A DNA stretch of 5,879 nucleotides from Bacillota bacterium (GTDB lineage Bacteria > Bacillota > Clostridia > Lachnospirales > WQUN01). Location of the stretch: NCBI GenBank assembly GCA_009782085.1, contig WQUN01000084.1, positions 1-5,879 of the forward strand, in the 5' to 3' direction. Position 1 is the first letter of the stretch. Each line of letters begins with the position of its first letter. This document shows positions 1 to 4,728 of this stretch, piece by piece. A model generated the notes under the pieces. The model saw nothing but the letters and a program-made list of their open reading frames with translations. It had not been told where the DNA came from and made no database searches. The position numbers and the translations under genes were made by a program.

Positions 1-47
1 GGATGCGGCAAATTTTCGCCGGAAAATCGCAGGGGCCGCCCGGTCGC

Positions 48-69
48 GTTGCCTGAATCTTCCGGCAAC
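48..69. repeat. Small inverted repeat
   Basis: GTTGCC (48-53) pairs perfectly with GGCAAC (64-69) across a 10-nt loop. It lies directly beside the next hairpin (73-94), in an intergenic stretch full of short stems. There is no T-run after it, so it is not an intrinsic terminator on the plus strand. Confidence 0.45.
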
Positions 70-72
70 AGC

Positions 73-98
73 GGGACGCCGAGGGCGGCGTCCCCTAC
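73..98 (-). repeat. TAGGGG-headed palindromic repeat, copy A
   Basis: On the minus strand this reads TAGGGGACGCC, then a 6-nt loop, then GGCGTCCC. The 8-bp stem (73-80 with 87-94) is perfect. It shares the TAGGGG head and 8-bp stem design of the copies at 114-135 and 379-402, but the inner stem bases differ and are matched by changes on the opposite arm. This looks like a REP-type intergenic element. Confidence 0.6.
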
Positions 99-113
99 AA
101 TGTACGCCTGCCT

Positions 114-135
114 TAGGGGCGAACTTCGTTCGCCC
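114..135 (+). repeat. TAGGGG-headed palindromic repeat, copy B
   Basis: TAGGGG is followed by a perfect 8-bp stem, GGGCGAAC (117-124) with GTTCGCCC (128-135), and a 3-nt loop. It has the same head and geometry as copies A and C with a different inner stem sequence. No poly-T follows, so a terminator role is unlikely. Confidence 0.6.
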
Positions 136-146
136 GTTGGCATTAC

Positions 147-318
147 AGGTCAACCTCTATAAACTGTCATCCTGCGTTAGGAGCGGGCGCGCCTGAATCA
201 TCTCCCGCGGGCGATTATAGGTCAACCTCTATAAACTGTCATCCTGCGTTAGGAGCGGGCGCGCCTGAATCATCTCCCACGGGCGATTACAGGTCAACCT
301 CTATAAACTGTCATCCTG
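147..318. repeat. 72-bp tandem repeat, two full copies and a chimeric third
   Basis: Copy 1 is 147-218 and copy 2 is 219-290. They differ at only two positions (G to A near the end, and T to C at the last base). A third copy starts at 291 and matches for 28 bases (291-318, from AGGTCAACC to TCATCCTG). It then switches to AGCGAAGCGAAGGATCTT, which is the continuation of a common bacterial intergenic repeat (GTCATCCTGAGCGAAG). The near identity of the first two copies points to recent duplication. Reading frames through the array are not supported by start signals. Confidence 0.85.
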
Positions 319-336
319 AGCGAAGCGAAGGATCTT
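309..336 (+). repeat. GTCATCCTGAGCGAAG-type intergenic repeat
   Basis: The segment begins CTGTCATCCTGAGCG and continues AAGCGAAGGATCTT. ATCCT and AGGAT flank an 11-nt centre and can form a short stem. From general knowledge, near-identical sequences (with TCATTCTGA or TCATCCTGA) are scattered through intergenic regions of many Clostridia and other bacteria. Another copy appears to begin at the very end of the window (TGTCATTCTGA, 5869-5879). Confidence 0.6.
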
Positions 337-378
337 AAAAAGCCAGAACGGGTCAAGGATTCCGGCGTATGTTTTCCG

Positions 379-402
379 TAGGGGCAAACCTTGTGTTTGC
401 CC
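379..402 (+). repeat. TAGGGG-headed palindromic repeat, copy C
   Basis: TAGGGG (379-384) leads into a perfect 8-bp stem, GGGCAAAC (382-389) with GTTTGCCC (395-402), across a 5-nt loop. It belongs to the same family as 73-98 and 114-135. The stem differs from copy B at one position, which is compensated on the other arm (GGGCGAAC/GTTCGCCC against GGGCAAAC/GTTTGCCC). Confidence 0.6.
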
Positions 403-469
403 AGGAATCCGGGCGGAGACATGCTCTGCTCCTATGGTTTCGTATGCTTTGATCCTTATGCCGGAATAC

Positions 470-514
470 GAAAACATTCATGCTGAAAACATGCATTCTG
501 AAAACATTTGCCGG
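470..514. repeat. Three 15-bp iterations starting GAAAACAT
   Basis: GAAAACAT occurs at 470, 485 and 500, exactly 15 bp apart. The first two units are close over their whole length (GAAAACATTCATGCT and GAAAACATGCATTCT). The third keeps only the first half. The spacing is about one and a half helical turns. Such arrays can be protein-binding sites or simply slippage products; the sequence alone does not decide. Confidence 0.55.
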
Positions 515-554
515 CGGCGTCGACGGAGGAGGTTAATATTTTCGCACTCCGTTC

Positions 555-660
555 TAATACGAATCTCAGATTAAAACTTCACAGGCGGAGCCGAAACTCC
601 GAACGCTTCTACGGCGTTCTCGGCGACAGACTGTGAAGATTTTAATCGAGATTCGTATAA
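555..660. mobile_element. 106-bp fold-back element, possible MITE
   Basis: The terminal arms 555-584 and 631-660 are imperfect inverted repeats. ATACGAATCTC (557-567) pairs with 648-658, GATTAAAA (569-576) with 640-647, and CTTCACAG (577-584) with 631-638, leaving one single-base bulge on each side and about 27 paired positions. The 46-bp centre contains further small stems (GAACGC 601-606 with GCGTTC 614-619). GTTC lies directly on both flanks (551-554 and 661-664), as expected for a 4-bp target-site duplication. There is no transposase, so this would be a non-autonomous element. A fixed structured glmM leader is the alternative. Confidence 0.5.
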
Positions 661-682
661 GTTCCCAGAAAGGCGGTATCCC

Positions 683-2062
683 ATGAGCAGACTTTTCGGC
701 ACGGACGGCGTCCGCGGCCTCGCGAACGCGGAACTTACGCCGGAGCTGGCTTTCAGGCTCGGCAGGGCCGGCGCGTATGTCCTCTCGAAACAAACCGGCG
801 ATCAGCCAAAGATAATAATCGGCACGGATACGCGCCGTTCCGCCGACATGCTGGAGGCGGCGCTGACGGCGGGCATGTGCTCGGTCGGCGCGTTGGTGTA
901 TTCGGCGGGAGTCATCCCGACGCCGGCGGTGGCGCGGCTGGTGCGTTTCTACGGGCTGGACGCGGGCGTCGCGATCACAGCCTCGCACAATCCGATGCAG
1001 GACAACGGGATAAAATTCTTCAACGGCCAGGGCTATAAGCTGGCGGACAGCCTAGAGGACGAGATCGAGGAGTGCATGGCCCGCGTGGACGAACTGCCCC
1101 GCCCCAGCGGCGAGGGCGTCGGCTATCGGATACCCTGCGAAACGGCCGTCCAGGACTACGTGGACTTTCTGAAGGGCGTCGTGCGGAGCGTTTCCGGCGC
1201 GTCCGACGAGGAACTCCCGCGCGTGTTCGCCGGCATGAAGATCGCGCTGGACTGCGCGAACGGGGCGACAAGCGTGCCCGCTACGCTCGTGTTCCACGAG
1301 CTGGGCGCGGAGGTCTACGTGATAAACAACGATCCGGACGGCACGAACATCAACCGCGGCTGCGGCTCGACTCATCTCGGCGCGCTGACGGCGTTCGTCA
1401 GGGAGACGGGCGCGGACGCCGGCTTCGCCTTCGACGGCGACGGGGACAGGATGCTCGCCGCCGACGAGCTCGGCAGCGAGGTGGACGGCGACCAGATCAT
1501 GTCCGTCTGCGCCCTCGACCTGCGCGGCAAGGGCCTGCTGGCAAGGGACACGCTCGTCGTCACGGTCATGAGCAACATGGGGCTGTCGATAATGTGCGAA
1601 AAGCACGGGCTAAACATCGAAAAAACCGCCGTAGGCGACCGCTACGTGCTGGAAAGGATGCTCGAACGCGGCTACAATTTCGGCGGCGAGCAGTCCGGGC
1701 ACATCATTTTCCTGGACCACAGCACCACAGGCGACGGGATCCTCAGCGCTCTGCTCTTTCTGCTGGTCATAAAAAACAGCGGCGAGCGCCTCTCCAGGCT
1801 GAACACGCTGATGGAAGTCCTGCCGCAGGCGCTGGCGGGCGCGAAGGTCGCGAACGACCGGAAGCGCGCCTTTTCGGAGAACGAAAGGATAAAGAACGCG
1901 ATCAGGACGCTTGAGGACAAATACCGGAACGAGGGGCGGGTGCTCATACGCCCGTCCGGGACGGAGCCTCTTGTGCGGGTGCTGATCGAGGGGAAGGACC
2001 GGCAGGAAGCGGAGAGGGACGCGAGGGAACTGGCGGGGGTGATTGAGGAAGAGCTGAGGTAA
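683..2062 (+). CDS. glmM: Phosphoglucosamine mutase GlmM
   Basis: This cytoplasmic enzyme interconverts glucosamine-6-phosphate and glucosamine-1-phosphate, the step before GlmU on the way to UDP-GlcNAc, peptidoglycan and other envelope sugars. The 459-aa product has the full four-domain alpha-D-phosphohexomutase layout. RLFGTDGVRG is at residues 3-12, the phosphoserine loop TASHNP at 99-104 (catalytic Ser101), the magnesium loop DGDGDR at 251-256, the sugar-specificity loop GEQSGH at 335-340 and the phosphate-binding loop RPSGTEP at 423-429. GEQSGH (Gln rather than the Met of phosphomannomutases) favours GlmM. The length is close to the usual 445-450 aa. The ATG follows AAAGGCGG (668-675) by 7 nt. 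The loop reads TASHNP where many GlmM proteins have SASHNP. The gene stands alone on this strand and no cdaA or ybbR lies upstream within the window. Activation by autophosphorylation or by a kinase on Ser101 is known for the family. Confidence 0.96.
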   Translation: MSRLFGTDGVRGLANAELTPELAFRLGRAGAYVLSKQTGDQPKIIIGTDTRRSADMLEAALTAGMCSVGALVYSAGVIPTPAVARLVRFYGLDAGVAITASHNPMQDNGIKFFNGQGYKLADSLEDEIEECMARVDELPRPSGEGVGYRIPCETAVQDYVDFLKGVVRSVSGASDEELPRVFAGMKIALDCANGATSVPATLVFHELGAEVYVINNDPDGTNINRGCGSTHLGALTAFVRETGADAGFAFDGDGDRMLAADELGSEVDGDQIMSVCALDLRGKGLLARDTLVVTVMSNMGLSIMCEKHGLNIEKTAVGDRYVLERMLERGYNFGGEQSGHIIFLDHSTTGDGILSALLFLLVIKNSGERLSRLNTLMEVLPQALAGAKVANDRKRAFSENERIKNAIRTLEDKYRNEGRVLIRPSGTEPLVRVLIEGKDRQEAERDARELAGVIEEELR

Positions 2063-2085
2063 AACCGGCCGAGCGCGGAAATATT

Positions 2086-2128
2086 TAAGACAGAGCCTTT
2101 GGCGATAGGGGCTCTGTCTTAGTATTTT
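2086..2128 (+). terminator. Intrinsic terminator of glmM
   Basis: A perfect 12-bp stem (TAAGACAGAGCC, 2086-2097, with GGCTCTGTCTTA, 2110-2121) and a 12-nt loop begin 23 bases after the glmM stop. It is followed by GTATTTTA, a short and interrupted T-tract. The stem is strong and the tail only moderate. It also has an AT-rich flank on the other side and may act weakly on the minus strand. Confidence 0.75.
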
Positions 2129-2135
2129 ACGGTCC

Positions 2136-2160
2136 AAAAGAAAACCAGCCTTGCGGCTGG
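2136..2160 (-). terminator. Intrinsic terminator of the minus-strand 57-aa gene
   Basis: On the minus strand CCAGCC, loop GCAA and GGCTGG form a perfect 6-bp stem (2145-2160). It is followed at once by TTTTCTTTT (2144 down to 2136). It starts directly after the TAG stop of the small gene (2161-2163), so termination is tightly coupled to the end of that gene. With the glmM terminator it separates the two convergent units. Confidence 0.85.
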
Positions 2161-2334
2161 CTACTTCGCGGCTGCCTTTTCTTCCCTTTGCCTTATAACA
2201 TCTCTATACGCCGGCAGCTGCACGCCTTCCACATTAGCCGCGTTGCGGATGACCTCATATGCCTCCTCGATGCTCGTCGCATTTGATATTCGCTCCGCAA
2301 GCATAGCCAGTATTACTTTGGTTTCATATGCCAC
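2161..2334 (-). CDS. Small conserved-looking protein, 57 aa, unknown function
   Basis: I do not recognise a named family. The predicted product starts (M)AYETKVILAMLAERI and ends VIRQREEKAAAK. It is mostly helical, with a charged lysine-rich tail, no signal peptide and no membrane segment. I chose the GTG at 2334 because GGAGGT (2341-2346) lies 6 nt before it. An in-frame ATG at 2352 would put that ribosome site inside the coding sequence, and the longer reading frame above it is only the shadow of bioY. The gene has a near-consensus promoter (2366-2394) that begins inside the bioY stop codon, and a terminator at its own stop. The expected transcript is only about 225 nt. This strongly suggests an independently expressed small protein. 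Its role cannot be read from the sequence. Confidence 0.8.
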   Translation of the reverse strand: MAYETKVILAMLAERISNATSIEEAYEVIRNAANVEGVQLPAYRDVIRQREEKAAAK

Positions 2335-2365
2335 GGGATTACCTCCATTCATAATGCCTGGGTAC

Positions 2366-2394
2366 ATTATATCTTTCCCCGACGGGCCAGTCAA
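2366..2394 (-). promoter_or_regulatory. Sigma-70 promoter of the 57-aa gene
   Basis: TTGACT (2394-2389) and TATAAT (2371-2366) are separated by exactly 17 nt on the minus strand. The -35 box overlaps the TGA stop of bioY (2391-2393). Transcription would start near 2359, about 25 nt before the GTG start, leaving room for the GGAGGT site only. Confidence 0.85.
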
Positions 2395-2942
2395 CCCCGC
2401 GTTTTCTCCGCCGCTCTTTTCCCCGTCACCCTGTCCCTGACCGCCGTTCCGACCGCTACAGCTCCCGCGGCCTTCAACAAATCCGGGACTATGAACGGCA
2501 GAACGCAAACCGCCGCGGCCTTTGCCGGCCCGGCCCCGGTCACCGCGCAATAGACGGCCATGCCGCAGGCGTAATTCACGGCGACGGCCGCCAGAACCCC
2601 CAACGAGCAAAAGAGCAGGCCAAGCCTGCCCTTCAGCCTGTCGTAAATCAACTCCGCCGACAGCCCCGCGGCAAACGCCGTGACCGGGAAGGACAGCAAA
2701 AAGCCGCCCGTCGGCCCCGCGAACTTTTGAAAACCGCCGGAGAACCCCGCGAAAACCGGCAGGCCGGCGGCGCCCAGGAGCAAATAGACCGCCGTCGCGG
2801 CGAAGCCCTTCCTGGAGCCGAGCGCTATCCCCGCCAGCAGGACCGCGAAGGTCTGCATGGTCACGGGCACGCCGCCCGGCGCGGGCACGGAGACCTGTGC
2901 CAGGACGGCGGTCAGCGCGGCGAAGATCGCGCAAAGTATCAT
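2391..2942 (-). CDS. bioY: Biotin ECF transporter S component BioY
   Basis: BioY is the membrane substrate-binding subunit of the biotin energy-coupling-factor transporter. The 183-aa product is strongly hydrophobic with about six membrane segments. Conserved BioY stretches are visible: TMQTFAVLLAG (28-38), GLPVFAG (60-66), GPTGGFLLSFP (76-86) and a C-terminal LPFIVPDLLKAA, the family's PFxPxDLxKA motif. The ATG at 2942 fits the family's short N-terminus, but its ribosome site (AAGAGG) is only one nt away. An in-frame ATG at 3029 would add 29 residues, overlap the end of floA and span a hairpin. Related proteins often have a few residues before the first helix, so the true start is uncertain. 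No EcfA or EcfT genes and no biotin synthesis genes are in the window, so the energizing module is presumably encoded elsewhere. I saw no clear BirA-type operator. Confidence 0.92.
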   Translation of the reverse strand: MILCAIFAALTAVLAQVSVPAPGGVPVTMQTFAVLLAGIALGSRKGFAATAVYLLLGAAGLPVFAGFSGGFQKFAGPTGGFLLSFPVTAFAAGLSAELIYDRLKGRLGLLFCSLGVLAAVAVNYACGMAVYCAVTGAGPAKAAAVCVLPFIVPDLLKAAGAVAVGTAVRDRVTGKRAAEKTRG

Positions 2943-2953
2943 GCCTCTTATGG

Positions 2954-2977
2954 AAAACGCCGGTTTCCCGGCGTTTT
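2954..2977 (-). terminator. Hairpin between floA and bioY
   Basis: AAAACGCCGG and CCGGCGTTTT form a perfect 10-bp stem. On the minus strand the loop is GAAA, a GNRA tetraloop, and the stem is followed by CC rather than more T. On the plus strand six T occur at 2974-2979. On the minus strand it could be a partial terminator after floA or a leader hairpin of bioY, since it ends 11 nt before the bioY ATG. No gene on the plus strand would need it. Confidence 0.55.
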
Positions 2978-2991
2978 TTGGTGGATTATGC

Positions 2992-3020
2992 TTTATATGG
3001 CTATTTGCGCGGTTTGTCGG
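2992..3020 (-). promoter_or_regulatory. Possible bioY promoter inside the end of floA
   Basis: CCGACA (3020-3015) and TATAAA (2997-2992) are 17 nt apart on the minus strand. The -10 box is good and the -35 box matches at four of six positions. It overlaps the last codons of floA. Transcription from it would place the 2954-2977 hairpin at the start of the bioY leader. Confidence 0.45.
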
Positions 3021-4008
3021 GCCCGGCATTCTTCATCAAACCCTCCAGGTTCATCGCGCCGATGTTTTCGCGCATCTTGGTGTCGGACTTCTTGTTTTCC
3101 AGGTTGTAGTAGTCCATGACGCCCATGTTTCCGTTCCGGAGGGCCTCCGCGACGGCCAGAGGCACCTGCGCCTCCGCCTCGACGACCTTCGCCTGCATCT
3201 CCACGACCTCCGCCTTCATCTCCTGCTCGCGGGCGACGGCGGTGGCGCGGCGCTCCTCGGCCTTAGCCTGGGCGATCTGCTTGTCGGCCTCGGCCTGCTC
3301 GATCTGCAGGTTCGCGCCGATGTTGCGGCCGACGTCTATGTCGGCTATATCGATGGACAAAATCTCAAAAGCCGTACCGGAGTCCAGCCCTTTTTCCAGG
3401 ACGGTATGCGAAATCCTGTCGGGGTATTCCAGAACTTCCTTGTGGCTCGACGAGGCGCCGACCGTCGAGACAATGCCCTCGCCGACCCTGGCGATGATGG
3501 TCGGCTCGCCAGCGCCGCCGACGAGCCTGCCAAGATTCGTGCGCACGGTGACCTTGGCGATGACCTTGACCTCGATGCCGTTTACGGCCACGGCGGCGAT
3601 CCACGGCGTTTCGATGACCTTAGGCGTGACGCTCATCCTTACGGCCTCGAACACGTCGCGCCCGGCCAGGTCGATAGCCGCGGCGCGCTCGAAGGTTAGG
3701 TCCAGATTCGCCCGGTGGGCGGCTATCAGCGCGTCCACCACGTTGTCCACCCGGCCGCCGGAGAGCAGGTGAGACTCCAACTGGTTGATATTGACATCCA
3801 TTCCGGCCTTTGTCGCCTTTATCAGCGGGCGGATGACGCGATCCGGCCGCACCCGGCGGAGCCTCATGCCGACAAGCGAGCCGATACTCACCTTCACGCC
3901 CGCGGCGACGGCGGAAATCCACAGCCCCAGCGGCACGATGTTGAGGAAGATGGACAGAACGACTATAACCAGTACGACGATAAGTACGAACATAACGAAC
4001 GGCGTCAT
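3001..4008 (-). CDS. floA: Flotillin-like protein FloA (SPFH family, formerly UPF0365)
   Basis: FloA organizes functional membrane microdomains and affects membrane fluidity and protein complexes in Firmicutes. The 335-aa product has one hydrophobic N-terminal stretch (about 4-40) that anchors it to the inner face of the membrane. The SPFH-like region follows (about 50-225), with SVTPKVIETPWIAAVAVNGI at 126-145 and the family stretch YPDRISHTVLEKGLDSGTAF at 195-214. A Glu/Ala/Lys-rich coiled coil (about 235-285) and the family C-terminal stretch MGVMDYYNLENKKSDTKMRE (295-314) complete it. About 20 extra residues after that stretch (GAMNLEGLMKNAGPDKPRK) extend it slightly beyond the usual end. 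The ATG follows GGAGGGGG (4016-4023) by 7 nt. It lies 27 nt after nfeD and is almost certainly co-transcribed with it, as in many Firmicutes. Confidence 0.95.
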   Translation of the reverse strand: MTPFVMFVLIVVLVIVVLSIFLNIVPLGLWISAVAAGVKVSIGSLVGMRLRRVRPDRVIRPLIKATKAGMDVNINQLESHLLSGGRVDNVVDALIAAHRANLDLTFERAAAIDLAGRDVFEAVRMSVTPKVIETPWIAAVAVNGIEVKVIAKVTVRTNLGRLVGGAGEPTIIARVGEGIVSTVGASSSHKEVLEYPDRISHTVLEKGLDSGTAFEILSIDIADIDVGRNIGANLQIEQAEADKQIAQAKAEERRATAVAREQEMKAEVVEMQAKVVEAEAQVPLAVAEALRNGNMGVMDYYNLENKKSDTKMRENIGAMNLEGLMKNAGPDKPRK

Positions 4009-4035
4009 TGCTAAACCCCCTCCATATGATAATCA

Positions 4036-4560
4036 CTAATTGTTCAGCCCGGGCTCCTTAATATCCGGAACCTGGATATCCGGAACCTGGGTTTCCCGCA
4101 TTCCCCTGACCACCAGCTTGCGCCCGGACACTTCCGTGACCTTGATCCGCGTGTTCTCCTGGATGTAGGCGCAGTCGGCCGTGACCTCCAGCGAGACCCC
4201 GTTGAAATCCGCAACGCCCACGGGCCGCAAAGACGTCTTGGCGACGCCCTCCTTGCCCAGGAACGCGTCCAGGTCGCCGAACCCGGACTTGTCCTCGTTC
4301 AAAGTGTCGCGGAGAATGAACTGGCCGTACATCTGCCTGGACTTGGCCCAGCGCACGAACACGGCCACGCCTCCGGCCAGAACCGCGTACTCCCCGAGGA
4401 CCACGACGATCCCGAACGGGACGTACACGACCGTGATAACCGTGGACACGAGCAAAAGCACGATTCCCGTGATCCCGAAGAAGCCGAACCCGGGGATGTG
4501 GGCCTCGGCAAGCAGGAAGGCCGCCGCGATTATCAGGATGACTATGGAGACCATTAACAT
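4036..4560 (-). CDS. nfeD: NfeD family membrane protein, short form
   Basis: NfeD proteins are encoded next to SPFH proteins and are thought to help assemble or act in the same membrane platforms. This 174-aa protein is the short form, without the ClpP-like protease domain. It has a hydrophobic N-terminal half with about three membrane segments (roughly 4-18, 25-47 and 50-70). A soluble OB-fold region (about 100-153) follows, including LGKEGVAKTSLRPVGVADF (101-119) and KVTEVSGRKLVVRG (140-153). The ATG at 4560 has GGAGG 7 nt upstream (4568-4572). A second ATG two codons later has poorer spacing. The C-terminus carries a duplicated QVPDI from a perfect 15-bp tandem repeat (4061-4090), which is outside the conserved domain. 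It is transcribed ahead of floA. Confidence 0.92.
   Translation of the reverse strand: MLMVSIVILIIAAAFLLAEAHIPGFGFFGITGIVLLLVSTVITVVYVPFGIVVVLGEYAVLAGGVAVFVRWAKSRQMYGQFILRDTLNEDKSGFGDLDAFLGKEGVAKTSLRPVGVADFNGVSLEVTADCAYIQENTRIKVTEVSGRKLVVRGMRETQVPDIQVPDIKEPGLNN
4061..4090. repeat. 15-bp perfect tandem duplication in the 3' end of nfeD
   Basis: ATATCCGGAACCTGG is repeated twice without a mismatch (4061-4075 and 4076-4090). It is in frame and encodes two copies of the pentapeptide QVPDI near the NfeD C-terminus. It looks like a recent slippage event in a tolerant tail. Confidence 0.9.
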
Positions 4561-4610
4561 AATGACCCCTCCTCACCGTTCGGTCAGCTGGGATGCTTTC
4601 TTAAATTTCA

Positions 4611-4636
4611 CGCCGGCGGCCTAAAAACCGTCGGCG
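4611..4636 (-). other. Hairpin in the nfeD leader
   Basis: 4611-4619 can pair with 4628-4636 across an 8-nt loop. On the transcript strand eight of nine positions pair, with one A-C mismatch; on the plus strand the same position would be a G-U pair. It lies between the nfeD promoter and its ribosome site, with no T-run after it, so it is a leader structure rather than a terminator. Confidence 0.4.
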
Positions 4637-4660
4637 CGATGTAGTCGCTGACCATGATTT

Positions 4661-4689
4661 ATTATACGCCTCAATATACGAATGCACAA
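4661..4689 (-). promoter_or_regulatory. Probable promoter of nfeD-floA
   Basis: On the minus strand TTGTGC (4689-4684) is followed after 17 nt by a perfect TATAAT (4666-4661). The expected start is near 4654, giving a leader of about 95 nt before nfeD that contains the 4611-4636 hairpin. The -35 box is weak, so regulation by an activator or moderate activity is possible. Confidence 0.6.
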
Positions 4690-4728
4690 TACAAAAAGTT
4701 TGGTTTGCGCAAATTCTTAACAAAACCT

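Larger units (their letters stand above)
1..682. other. Gene-free, repeat-rich region upstream of glmM
   Basis: I see no coding region with a plausible ribosome binding site here. The stretch holds several short inverted repeats (48-69, 73-94, 117-135, 382-402), a 72-bp tandem repeat (147-318), three 15-bp iterations (470-514) and a 106-bp fold-back element (555-660). A purine-rich Shine-Dalgarno-like run (GGAGGAGG, 525-532) has no ATG, GTG or TTG at the right distance. In many Clostridia glmM follows cdaA and ybbR; the end of ybbR is not present here. No convincing sigma-70 promoter for glmM was found. The best fragment is TAATAT at 534-539 with TTGCCG at 508-513, but the 20-nt spacer is too long for confidence. 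Confidence 0.8.

Noticed and set aside
147..318. CRISPR-like array
   Set aside because: The repeat units are contiguous 72-bp copies with no variable spacers, and there are no cas genes.
525..636. Leader peptide of 32 codons from an ATT after GGAGGAGG
   Set aside because: ATT starts are very rare, and the frame runs into the fold-back element and ends inside it. The purine run may be a coincidence.
2161..2934. A 257-aa minus-strand open frame
   Set aside because: Its first two thirds are the out-of-frame shadow of bioY, rich in Arg and Gly as expected for a GC-rich shadow. Only the last 57 codons have their own promoter, ribosome site and terminator.
2857..3699. Plus-strand 280-aa open frame
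   Set aside because: It is antisense to bioY and floA, has shadow-like Leu/Arg/Asp-rich composition and no ribosome site, while the minus-strand products are clear family members.
4690..4728. Intrinsic terminator after degV
   Set aside because: GGTTT and AAACC could pair, but over only five positions with a 16-nt loop, and the T-run is four nt away. The TTTGCGCAAA palindrome inside is short. This is too weak to call.
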